A DNA stretch of 64,000 nt, taken from positions 186,001 to 250,000 of the forward strand of contig CAVVCU010000010.1 of NCBI GenBank assembly GCA_963746825.1, read 5' to 3'. Below are positions 19,589 through 28,426 of this stretch, in pieces (the first letter of the stretch is position 1; the number at the start of each line of letters is the position of its first letter). The DNA comes from JACVRW01 sp963746825 (GTDB taxonomy: Bacteria; Actinomycetota; Thermoleophilia; Solirubrobacterales; Thermoleophilaceae). A model generated the notes under the pieces. That model ran no database searches and was not told where the DNA came from. It saw only the letters and a list, made by a program, of their open reading frames with translations. The translations under genes were made by a program, and so were the position numbers.

Positions 19589-20008
19589 CAGCCGCCGTCG
19601 TAGAAGGTCGTGGTGTCGCTGCTCGGCGTGGGCGCCGGGGCCGGAGCGGGCGCAGGAGCCGGGGCAGGGGCGGGGGCCGGAGCGGGCGCCGGGGCCGGAG
19701 CGGGCTCGGGGATACTCGCGGCGCTCGGCGCAGCGCTGACGCACAGGCTCCGGAGCCGCAGCGGGCGCCGGGGCCGGCTCGGGCTTCGGCTCGGGGCGCG
19801 GGCGTTCACGCAGGCCGGGCAGTCCCGGGGCCGCGTCCAGGGCCAGCGCCTGAACCGTCGGCCGGCTGGCCGGCTTGGGTGCGGGCGCCGCCGCGGGACG
19901 CGCGCGGGACGACTCGGCGTCCTGGCTGGTCAGCCGCGCCACCCCGAAGGAGCCTCCGAAGACCCCCAGGCAGGCGGCCGCGACGACGATGAGCGAGCGA
20001 GCTTTCAC
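19588..20008 (-). CDS. Small secreted Pro/Ala-rich protein, with apparent 1-bp frameshift
   Basis: A GTG at 20008, overlapping the PKD gene stop by 4 bp, starts MKARSLIVVAAACLGVFGGS, a signal-anchor-like segment. A Pro/Ala/Glu-rich region follows. To reach the natural end, PTPSSDTTTFYDGG plus TGA at 19590-19588, one base must be skipped around 19735-19745. The 421-bp span is 3n+1, which fits one extra base. The alternate reading runs into the kinase as an Arg/Gly-rich string with no sense. The stop is coupled to the kinase ATG. Function unknown; it could be an exported stalk or partner for the kinase's outer tail. Confidence 0.6.
19629..19709 (-). repeat. PA-dipeptide low-complexity repeat
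   Basis: A near-perfect GC-only tandem of 6- and 12-bp units encodes a PAPAPA run in the small secreted protein. It lies close to that gene's frameshift and is a likely site of slippage or sequencing error. Confidence 0.7.
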
Positions 20009-22683
20009 GAGTCAGGACAGGCGATCGGCTTGCCGCCCCCCGCCGGTAGGCAGCGGTCGCGGCGGATGTACCGGCGCAGGTTGCCGCGAATCTTGATCGT
20101 GGTGTACTGGCCGATGAATCCCGGGCGGGTGACGCTCACCGTAATCAGCGAGCCCGCCGGGAACACGCGCTCGAACTTCTTGAAGCGCAGCCTCCGGGTC
20201 TTGACGGGCCGCGTTGAGACCTTCTTGGTGCCCTTGGGGCATTTGCGGCCCTTGCAGGTGACCTTCGCGGTCGCCTTCGCGGGCGTGCGAACCAGCAGGC
20301 GCTTGAGCCGCGCGCCGTTGTCCGTCAGGTTGCCGAAGAGCGAGATCTTCACGCCCCCCAGAAGCCTCGGCGGGCGCCTGAGCACGTCGAAGCGCCGCTC
20401 CGCCGTGGCGGTCGCGCCCCTCGAGTCGGTGACCAGGAGGCGCACGATGCGCGCCCCGGCTGCGTATGCGCGCGAGACCACCGGACCCGAAGCGTCGTCG
20501 TACTGCCCGTCGGCGTCCAAATCCCACTGGATGCCCGTAAGGGGCCCATCTGGGTCGCCCGAGGTCGAAGAAAACGTCACAGAGTCGCCGTCAAATGGGC
20601 TGGCGGGTGCGACGTTGAAGGAGGCGGTGGGCGGCGCATTGACGTTCACGGTCGAGAGAAGTCACCGCGAAACCGCCCCCGGACTCGGTCACCCTTAACG
20701 CCACTGTCTTCCGACCCGGCGTCGAGAAACTCCGACTCACAATGGATCCCGAGGCGTCAACGTTGAACGCTGCCAGGTCGTAATCAAAGTCCCATTCGCG
20801 CCTTAGGATCTCTTTCCCCGCGGGCGGGGCCGGACTTGGAGCCGCTGTGGCGCTGAATGCGACAGCTTGGCCGGGTAGGGGTGCGATGGGCTCGAATCCG
20901 AAATCGCCCGACGGCACCGACGCCTGGATGCGAACCTGCCGGACTCCGTGACCGAGATGCCGCCCGTGTCCGTGACTCGAAGTCCGACGGTATACGTCCG
21001 CGCACCGGCAAAAGTACAGGAGGGATTGGGGTCGACGACGTCCTGGCATGCGATACCCGGGGCTTGAGCTTGCTCCCCGAACTGGCCATCGTTGTCGAGT
21101 CCCACGCATAGTTGAGTGAGTCGAGCGAGCCATCCGGATCGCTGAACCGCTGCGCGAACCGAACTTCTTGATTGATGATCGGGGTCTGCGGATCGAAGAT
21201 GAAGCCTGGGCCACCCGGAACTATGACCGGAGGTGTATTGACGCGGAGAGTTGCAGGCTTTCGGAGCTGCTCGCTCTGTTTCCGGTGTTCGAATCGGTGA
21301 CGGTGAGAGTCACGGGGTCCGGGGCCGGCGGTGGTGTAGCTGTGGCTCGGGTTTTCCAGGGCGCTGGTTGTTCCGTCCCCGAAGTTCCAAAGGTAGGTGA
21401 GTGGCGCAGGGCCGTCGTCGCTAGCACCCCCGTCGAAACTGACGCTCGACCGACAAGCGGAACAGTCGTCAGCTGATTCGGATTGGGATTTGGGAGGGCA
21501 GGACGACCTCGTAGTCGACGTCCAGTGATGGGGCCTCGTTCAGCTCGACGTCGGTGAGGACGGGCGAACTGCGCAGGCCCTCGGCGTCAAACACGCGCAT
21601 CGCGACCGTCTTCGTGCCGCCTGTCGCGTAGCCTCCGGCGAGAGTGGGGTTCTCGCCCGTGGCGTCGACCGTGAAGTTGCCACTTATGTAGTTGAAATCC
21701 CACTCGTATCCACCTAGCGGCTGTCCGTCCGGGTCCTCCCCAGAACCTGTGAAGTTGATTGCCTGCCCAACATTGGGCACCGCCGGCGTGAACGATGGCG
21801 TGTTCGCCGTCGGGGGCCGATTTGTCACGGGAACCAGCCTGGTTTCGGTGTCGGAATTGCCTTGCGGGTCGGTCACGCGAAGCTGGACAGTCTTGTTGCC
21901 ACCTCTCGTGAAGAGGGTCTCTACTTGAGATCCCGATGCGTCGGTGAACTGGCCATCGCCATTGCAGATCCCAGGCGTAGCGTCAGCGGCTCGTCCTCAG
22001 GATCAGTAGACCCACTGGCATTGAAGCTTACGAGCTCGCCCACGTTGGGGTTGGCGGGCTCGAAGCCGAATCGAGCCGTCGGCGGGCGGTTAGTAGGCGC
22101 GGTGATCGTGACGCTCTGCTGTGAGGTGCTGCTCGCGGTGTTCGGGGGCGCGTCGGTTACCTGCAGCCTGATGACCTTGGCGCCGGGTGAGATGGATGAG
22201 AACGCTCCATTCGGTCGCTTCTCCCCTCATCGAAAGCGCCGTCGCCGTCGCTGTCCCAGGCGTACGAGACGGGGCGCCCCTCCGGGTCGGGCGAGGCGAC
22301 GCCCGTGCAAGTGATTGCCTGACCGGTTGTCGCCGTGGAGGGAACGCAGCTGAAGGCGGCCGAAGGCGGAGTGTTCACATGCATGGTCTTCGCGCCCGGC
22401 GAGTTGTAGGTGTGAGTGGCGCTGTCGTCCGTAGGCACGTCCGTGAGATCCGCCTCGAAAGTCCCGTCGTAGTCGAAGTCCCACTCGGTTGTGAGGATGT
22501 CGCCGTCCTCGTCGGTCGCCGTCGAGGTGACCGTGATCTCTTGGCCTACGAGCGGGCTGGTTGTGGGACTGAATTGTGAAGTCCACATTGGCCGGCGGCG
22601 CAGCCAGCACGACCTGCAACGAGTCCCAGCGTGCAAACCAGCGCAGCTAGGACGACCCCTACACGACGAAATGAAAGTTTCAT
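20005..22683 (-). pseudogene. PKD-repeat secreted protein, broken by many frame changes
   Basis: The ATG at 22683 follows a strong SD (GGAGGGG) and a signal peptide, MKLSFRRVGVVLAALVCTLG. PKD-like modules follow (for example ITVTSTATDEDGDILTTEWD, GQAINFTGSGEDPDGQPLGG, VTFSSTSGDPDGPLTGIQWD), each recognisable but in all three minus frames in turn. I count about ten or more changes between 22635 and 20650. The last 215 codons (20649-20005) are clean and carry a basic domain with a CKGRKCPKGTKK motif. PKD proteins are extracellular adhesins or matrix parts. The 2679-bp span is divisible by 3, so the indels may cancel. Neighbouring coding DNA is far cleaner, so this is either true decay or a local assembly failure. 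Confidence 0.7.
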
Positions 22684-22689
22684 GTCCCC

Positions 22690-22720
22690 TCCGAGAAGGG
22701 AGTTCTCGGACCGTTCCGAG
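22690..22720 (-). promoter_or_regulatory. Mutually exclusive hairpins over the PKD gene RBS
   Basis: On the minus strand three short arms occur in order: A CTCGGA (22720-22715), B TCCGAGAA (22710-22703) and C TTCTCGGA (22697-22690). A pairs with the start of B over 6 bp; B pairs with C over 8 bp. C runs straight into the SD GGAGGGG before the ATG at 22683. The B:C form would hide part of the SD and the A:B form would free it. This has the form of a translational switch, but nothing identifies a ligand. Confidence 0.4.
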
Positions 22721-22782
22721 TGACCCCGCTCCAACCTATGCCGACTCTTGCACTACCGCAAGCACTTTCTCTGTGCAAATCC

Positions 22783-24394
22783 TCAAACTGCGGGGCGACC
22801 GACATTCGCCTTGCGCAGCGTTGCCAGACCGAAGGCCATCAGGAGCGCGATGAAGATCCAGCCGATCGCGCCGTAGCCCCAGCTTGGAGTCGCCGAGACC
22901 CTTCAGCGGCTCCAGCCTGACCGAAGACAGATCCGCCGAGCTCGAGCTCGAGGAGCCCGTCTCGGTGATCACGCTCGTGCTCGCCTTCGACGAAGACGAA
23001 GACGAGGACGAAGAGCTCGTGTTCAGGTGGGACGAGGACTCCACCGTGGTGTGGGTCGTGGCGCTATGGCCCGAGCCCGTGGTGGTCGTCGCGCTCGCGT
23101 GCTGGCGGATTCGCGTTGCGCTCGTCCCGTCGCCGGCGACCCGGCGCCAGGTGGCGCTCACGCGCTCGAAGAAGCTCTTCCCCGATGAGGAGGCTCCGGC
23201 GGTGCCGGCCACGGTGGGCTCGGGCTCGGGCGGCGCGGCCGGCGGCGCCTCGACCGTGGGCGGCGCCGGCTCCTGCGGCGGCACGCCGGCGACCGCGCTG
23301 GCCTCCTGTGAAGTAAGGGCGTTCTGAGCGGCGTCCTGCGACTGGCTGTCGCCGACGCAGTTCTCGAGGCAGCTCGCCTCCTGGTACTGCCAGATGGTCT
23401 GAATCGTCACCCCGAGGTTCTCCGCGAGTGCCACGAGCCAAGCCGGCAGCAGCGACTGCGCGTCCGTGGGGTACGAGGGGGCCCAGGTCTCGCTGGTGGC
23501 GGTGGCCGACTGGTTGGTCGACTGTGCCTGGGTCGAAGTCTGAGTCTGGGAGTTGCCGTAGCACTCCACCTGGCAACCGAACTGCAGCTGCCAGACCTGC
23601 TGCATGGTCGAGCCGACGTTGTGAGCCTGGGCGTTGCCGTCGGAGAGGGCCGTGGCGTTCTGCGTCGTCGACGCCCACTGAGTGGCCGCCTGGCTCTGGC
23701 TCGTTCCGTAACAGAAGGCCACGCACCCGAGCTGCACCTGCCAGATGAACTGACCGGTGGTGCTCTGGTTCAGCGCAGTGGCGTTCGAGGGCGACCCGGT
23801 GCCTCCGCCGATGGCGGTGGCGTTCTGGATCGTCTCGGCCACCTGCGCGGCCGACTGACTCTGGCTCGTGCCCTGGCAGTGGCTCTGGCAACCCTGCTGG
23901 ACCTGGAAGATCGCCTGCCAGGTCTGGCTCTGGTTCTGAGCCGTGGCGCTCGCGGAGGGCGGGGGCGCGACAGGAGCGGGCTCGGTCGGCTCGACCTCCG
24001 CCGGCTCGGCCGGCTGAGTCGTGGTGACCGGAGGCTGCTCGGCCGGGACCTCGGCCTCGGGCACCTCGGGCGAGTCGTCGGTCGCGGGGACCTCGGTCTC
24101 GGCCGGAGGCGCCGGCGGCTCGATCGGCTGCGCGGGCTCCTCGGCGACCGGCTCGGCCGGCGTGGCCGGCTCGACCGGGGCCGCGGTGGCCTCGGTGGTC
24201 GCCGGGCTCGCCGTGGCCTCGGCCGACTGCGTGGTCTCCGCGGACTGCTCGGCGACCTGCGCGTCGTCGGCCGCCCGGGCGGTGGCGACGCTGATCGCCA
24301 AAGAGGCGATCAGCGCCACCATCAACCCAAAGACGGCAGCGGTCGACCGGCCGATCAATGACCGGTCGACGCTGTCCGTTGAACGTGCGAACAC
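22783..24394 (-). CDS. Membrane-anchored surface protein with four Cys-pair Q-rich modules (1-bp frameshift near C-terminus)
   Basis: An unrecognised protein of about 536 aa. Residues 20-42 form a signal peptide, then a Pro/Glu/Ala stalk (45-150). Four spaced modules follow, each with two Cys three residues apart and then SQSQ or SQTQ (GCQSHCQGTSQSQ, GCVAFCYGTSQSQ, GCQVECYGNSQTQ, SCLENCVGDSQSQ), then a Ser-rich tract. One extra base in CCCC at 22877-22880 must be skipped to read YGAIGWIFIALLMAFGLATL, a C-terminal TM helix, ending at TGA 22783; the 1612-bp span is 3n+1. Uncorrected, the frame continues to 22736. It follows the repeat protein by 12 bp and shares its Cys-pair/Gln style, so the two probably act together at the cell surface. 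Confidence 0.65.
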
Positions 24395-24398
24395 GTTC
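24381..24398 (-). promoter_or_regulatory. Start codon inside a UUCG-loop hairpin
   Basis: Perfect 7-bp arms GAACGTG and CACGTTC flank a 4-nt loop, which reads UUCG in the mRNA. The GTG start (24394-24392) is in the 5' arm and the SD GGGAGG (24409-24404) is just upstream. This could limit translation of the Cys-pair protein relative to the repeat gene before it. Confidence 0.45.
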
Positions 24399-24406
24399 AG
24401 GCCTCC

Positions 24407-26899
24407 CTACCGACGAGCCTTCTTGCCATGGCTCTTGCCGTGGCCCTTCTTGCCATGGCACTTCTTGCCGTGCTTATGGCCCTTCTTGCCGTGACCAATC
24501 GACACGGGCGAGTTGGCGTTGGCCCCCGACTGCTTGGCCTTCGCCTCCGAGCTCGCTGACTGGCTGGTCTCGCTGTACTGACCCAGGTACTGGGCCTGAC
24601 CGGAACCGCCACAGCCGTACTTGCAGCTGGACGAGCTGTTCTGCGACTGGTTGGCGTTCTGGTTGGTCGTGGCGTCGTTCGACGCGGACGAGTCGGCCGA
24701 GTTGCTCAGATCCTGAGAAGCCGAGCTGTCGCCGCTGTCCGAGTGACCTCCACCGATCGACACGGGCGAGTTCGCGTTCACGCCGTTCTGGTAGGCGTGA
24801 GCGGACGAGTCCGCGCTCTGGTCGGTGGACGACCCCTGCTCGAGACCCTGAGCCTGACCGGAACCGCCACAGCCGTATTTGCAGCTGGACGAGCTGCTCT
24901 GCGACTGGTTGGCGTTCTGGTTGGTCTCAGCGGTGTTCGACGCGTCGGACGAAGCCGAGTTGTCGTTCGACTGGTCGGCGGAGCTTGAGCCGCCTTCCAC
25001 GTCGTAACCACCGACGGACGAGGGAGCGTTGGTGTTCACGCCGTTCTGATCGGCGTGAGCCTCCGAGCTCGCGTCCTGGTTGGTCTCGCTGTACTGGCCG
25101 AGCCACTGAGCCTGACCGGAACCACCGCAGCCCGCGCCACAGCTCGAGGAGCTGTTCTGCGACTGGTTGGCGTTCTGGTTGGTCTCGGCGTCGTTCGACG
25201 CGGACGAGTCGGCGCTGTTGCTCAGATCCTGAGAAGCCGAGCTGTCACCGCTCTCCACGTCGTAGCCACCAACCGCGACGGGGGTGTTCGCGTTCACGCC
25301 GTTCTGGTAGGCGTGAGCGGACGAGTCCGCGCTCTGGTCGGTGGACGACCCCTGCTCGAGACCCTGAGCCTGACCGGAACCACCGCAGCCGAAGTGGCAG
25401 CTCGAGGAGCTGTTCTGCGACTGGTTGGCGTTCTGGTTGGTCTCAGCGGTGTTCGACGCGTCGGACGAAGCCGAGTTGTCGTTCGACTGGGAGGCGGAGC
25501 TGTTGCCGCCTTCCACGTCACCGCCACCGATGGACACGGGCACGTTCGCGTTTACGCCGTTCTGATCTGCGTAAGCGGACGAGCTTGCGTCCTGGTTGGT
25601 CTCTGAGCCCTGGCCGAGCCACTGAGCCTGACCGGAACCACCGCAGCCCGCGCCACAGCTCGAGGAGCTGTTCTGCGACTGGTTGGCGTTCTGGTTGGTC
25701 GTGGCGTCGTTCGACGCGGACGAGTCGGCATCGTTGCTCAGCGCCTGATCGGCCGAGCTGTTGCCGCCGTACACATCGCCGCCACCGATGGTCACGGGCA
25801 CGTTGGCGTTCACGCCGTTCTGATAGGCGTGAGCCTCCGAGTCCGCATCCTGATCGGTGGATGACCCCTGCTCCAGGCCCTGGGCCTGACCGGAACCACC
25901 GCAGCCGAAGTGGCAGCTCGAGGAGCTGTTCTGCGACTGGTTGGCGTTCTGGTTGGTGTCAGCCGAGTTCGACGCGTCGGACGAAGCCGAGTTGTCGTTC
26001 GACTGGGAGGCGGAGGAGTTTCCGCCGTTCACATCGCCGCCACCGATGGTCACGGGCACGTTGGCGTTCACGCCGTTCTGGTAGGCGTGAGCCTCGGAGT
26101 CCGCATCCTGATCGGTGGACGAGTCCTGGCTCGCATACTGGGCCTGACCGGAACCACCGCAGCCCGCGCCACAGCTCGAGGAGCTGTTCTGCGACTGGTT
26201 GGCGTTCTGGTTCGTCGTGGCGTCGTTCGACGCGGACGAGTCGGCCGAGTTGCTGTTGTTCTGCGTGGCGGAGCTGTTGCCACCGTTCACGTGACCGCCA
26301 CCGATGGTGACCGGCACGTTCGCGTTCACGCCGTTCTGGTTCGCGTGAGCGGACGAGTTGGCGTTCTGGTTGGTGGACGAACCCTGCTCAAGCCCCTGAG
26401 CCTGACCCGAGCCGCCACAGCCGGCCTGACAGCTGGACGAGCTGTTCTGCGACTGGTTGGCGTTCTGGTTGGTCGTGGCGTTGTTCGACGCCGCGGAGCT
26501 TGCGGAGTTGTTCAAGCTCTGAGAAGCCGAGCTGGAACCGCCGCCGTTGGTGTTGCCGATATGGGTGTTGCCAACCGACACGCCGTCGCCGCTGACGGTG
26601 ACGGGCACGTTGGCGTTCACGCCGTTCTGGTTAGCACTCGCCGAAGAGCTTGCGCTCTGGTTAGTGCTCGAGCTTTGCCCCAGCCCTTGCGCCTGACCGG
26701 AACCACCGCAGCCGTACTGGCAGCTGGACGAGCTGCTCTGCGACTGGTTGGCGTTCTGGTTGGTGGCGCTCGAGTTGGAGGCCTGGGAGCCGGCGGTGTT
26801 GCTTGCCGACTGATCAGCGCTGCTCTGCGCGAACGCAGGAGCCGCGGGAATCGCCAGCGCAAAGATGCTGGCGCCCAGGACGATGAGTCTTGACCTCAT
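24407..26899 (-). CDS. Secreted N/Q/S-rich repeat protein with CxxGC motifs
   Basis: I do not recognise a family. The 830-aa product has a clear signal peptide (MRSRLIVLGASIFALAIPAA then PAFAQ) and nine copies (last partial) of a unit of about 86 aa. Each copy starts NQNANQSQNSSSSC, gives CxxGCGGSGQAQ, then QNGVNANVPV, a Gly patch and a Ser/Asn/Asp-rich stretch. The protein ends in a Lys/His/Gly tail (GHGKKGHKHGKK). Composition and Gln/Asn spacing recall amyloid-like or matrix repeats such as curlin, but this is only resemblance. The two Cys per copy suggest disulfides or metal binding. The ATG at 26899 has an AAGGAA ribosome site; a longer upstream frame lacks a signal peptide. It leads a probable operon of surface proteins. 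Confidence 0.75.
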   Translation of the reverse strand: MRSRLIVLGASIFALAIPAAPAFAQSSADQSASNTAGSQASNSSATNQNANQSQSSSSSCQYGCGGSGQAQGLGQSSSTNQSASSSASANQNGVNANVPVTVSGDGVSVGNTHIGNTNGGGSSSASQSLNNSASSAASNNATTNQNANQSQNSSSSCQAGCGGSGQAQGLEQGSSTNQNANSSAHANQNGVNANVPVTIGGGHVNGGNSSATQNNSNSADSSASNDATTNQNANQSQNSSSSCGAGCGGSGQAQYASQDSSTDQDADSEAHAYQNGVNANVPVTIGGGDVNGGNSSASQSNDNSASSDASNSADTNQNANQSQNSSSSCHFGCGGSGQAQGLEQGSSTDQDADSEAHAYQNGVNANVPVTIGGGDVYGGNSSADQALSNDADSSASNDATTNQNANQSQNSSSSCGAGCGGSGQAQWLGQGSETNQDASSSAYADQNGVNANVPVSIGGGDVEGGNSSASQSNDNSASSDASNTAETNQNANQSQNSSSSCHFGCGGSGQAQGLEQGSSTDQSADSSAHAYQNGVNANTPVAVGGYDVESGDSSASQDLSNSADSSASNDAETNQNANQSQNSSSSCGAGCGGSGQAQWLGQYSETNQDASSEAHADQNGVNTNAPSSVGGYDVEGGSSSADQSNDNSASSDASNTAETNQNANQSQSSSSSCKYGCGGSGQAQGLEQGSSTDQSADSSAHAYQNGVNANSPVSIGGGHSDSGDSSASQDLSNSADSSASNDATTNQNANQSQNSSSSCKYGCGGSGQAQYLGQYSETSQSASSEAKAKQSGANANSPVSIGHGKKGHKHGKKCHGKKGHGKSHGKKARR
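24487..26761 (-). repeat. Nine 258-bp coding tandem repeats
   Basis: Units of 86 codons (the first 97) are highly alike at DNA level. Alternate units match best: units 3, 5 and 7 share CGAGC and SNDNSASSDASN; units 4 and 6 share CHFGC, and 4, 6 and 8 share GLEQGSSTDQ and a Ser/Asp tail (LSNSADSSASN in 6 and 8, slightly changed in 4). The older duplication step therefore copied a two-unit block of 516 bp. Confidence 0.85.
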
Positions 26900-27202
26900 C
26901 AGCCTGTTCCTTTCGAGTTGACCTTGCACGTGTAGTAGGCACGATGCGCACCCGCCGGAGGCCAGACAGCACCCGACATATCGAAAGACGTGGTCCCCGG
27001 CGCGAGGCCGGGAACAGCGGGCGCCCAGCACGGACCGGCAATCTCCGCCGGTGTCGTGGAAGGCGCTCGCGAGGTCATGGCTCCAATATGCGAGCGCCCC
27101 CCCGGAGGGCGCAAGGAACTACGGGTTTACGTGGCCGACCCTCCTCGTATGTGGACGCGGCGTAAAGCCTGCGTAAACCGCGATTTTGCGGGGGTTTTGC
27201 CG
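26900..27202. other. Intergenic leader region of the repeat-protein operon
   Basis: No convincing gene. It holds two CGTAAA copies 11 bp apart (27161 and 27172), an inverted copy TTTACG at 27126, and a GC hairpin with GCGCCC/GGGCGC arms at 27094-27112 without a T run. It must contain whatever promoter serves the repeat protein unless transcription reads through from the resolvase-like gene. Confidence 0.4.
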
Positions 27203-28364
27203 TTAGGGCCCGGAAGAGGGCCGCTGCACCGGCGGCAGCTGATCGGCCTTCTTGGCCCGGCTGCGGCGCTTGTATCCGGCCGCGGTTTGCACGCTGGAGG
27301 GCCGCCACTGGGCTCCTCCGCGCGGTGTGGGGACGCCCTCGGCGTTGAGCACGTCGGCGATCGCCTGAAGGGTCATTCCGTCCTGGCGCATGGCGGCGAT
27401 TCGCTTGCTGACCTCGGGCCAGCCGGACCCGGTCGCGCCCGAGGCCGCCTCCGCCGCGGCGGCCCGCTTGGCCTGTGCTTCCGCCAGGCCCTTACGCGTG
27501 CGTTGAGATAGCCGGTCACGCTGCAGGCCGGCCACCGATGCGAGTGCCCGAACGGTGAGCCGGCCGCCCGAGCTGGCGGTGTCCAGCTCGAGGTCCACGG
27601 TCACGAGCCGGATCCTGTTTCGCTCCAGCCAGTTGACCATCGCCCCCAGCTCCGCGACGGAGTGACTCAGCTGCCCGAGGGAGCCGACGACGAGGCAGCC
27701 GGCCTGCCCGGCCGCGATGCGCTCGATGAGCCCCGACAGCCCGGGCCGGTCGAGCGCCTTACCCTCGACCTGTACTTCACGGATGATTTCGACCACTTCG
27801 AGACCCAGGTCGGCGCAGCGGCGCCGGATGGCCTCGACGGCTTCCTCGGACTCCGCGGTGGAGTAGGCGAGGGCCTGGTTGGCGAGCACCGCGGGAGCCG
27901 CCACGGGCGTCGCTTCGGCGGGCTCCGGCTCGGCCGGCTCCGGTGCAGTAAACGGCCGTCTCGGGGGCGCCCCCGGGACGGCGCTCCAGGGCGAGCCGGC
28001 CACTCGAGCTGGCGGTGTCGAGACCGACGTCCAGAGCCACCAGGCGCGCCCCTGCGCGCTCGAGTCGATCGATCACCGAGGCCAGCTCGTCGACGCTCTG
28101 GCTGAGCTGCTCGAGGTCGTGCACGACGAGGCAGGAGACCTCGCCGGCCTCCACCTGACCGAGCGCGCGCTCGAGGCTGGGCCGGTTCTGGGAGCCGCCG
28201 TCTTCGGAGTCGGCTTCGCGGATCAGGTCGACCACCCGCAGCCCCAGCGACGCGCACACCTCGTCGATCGCCGCCGCCTGGGTGTCGAGCTCGAGCGCGG
28301 CGGCCTCGGCCCGGGGGCTCAGGAAGGCCACGGCCGAGCTGGGGGTGTGTGATCTCGCGTTCAC
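27203..28364 (-). CDS. Tandem degenerate serine-resolvase-like protein (1-bp frameshift)
   Basis: One protein of about 386 aa with two copies of a resolvase N-terminal-like fold, then a basic linker and a recombinase-type HTH (TLQAIADVLNAEGVPTPRGG). Copy 1 (28364-about 27970) has LDTQAAAIDEVCASLGLRVV and LVVHDLEQLSQSVDEL; copy 2 has LAYSTAESEEAVEAIRRRC and LVVGSLGQLSHSVAEL. Active serine recombinases have RVST at the Ser and DRLxR at the Arg pair; both copies lack these residues, so strand exchange is unlikely and a DNA-binding regulator is more plausible. One extra C in the homopolymer near 27970-27978 splits it; the 1162-bp span is 3n+1. Starts at GTG. Confidence 0.7.
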
Positions 28365-28412
28365 GATCTCGCTTCGAGCTTAACCCCACCCCGCCGCCTC
28401 GGCGAATCGCGC

Positions 28413-28418
28413 TAGCCT
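28413..28418 (+). promoter_or_regulatory. TANNNT -10 box before lipoprotein
   Basis: TAGCCT ends 8 nt before the GTG at 28427, in the gap between the divergent resolvase-like gene and the lipoprotein gene. Confidence 0.4.
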
Positions 28419-28426
28419 CACGCGGC

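Noticed and set aside
24358..26310. 650-aa plus-strand Arg/Ser/Trp-rich frame across the repeat gene
   Set aside because: It is periodic only because the opposite strand encodes the repeats; no start context and implausible composition.
24487..26761. CRISPR array
   Set aside because: The repeats are 258 bp, contiguous and in-frame coding, with no short repeat-spacer pattern.
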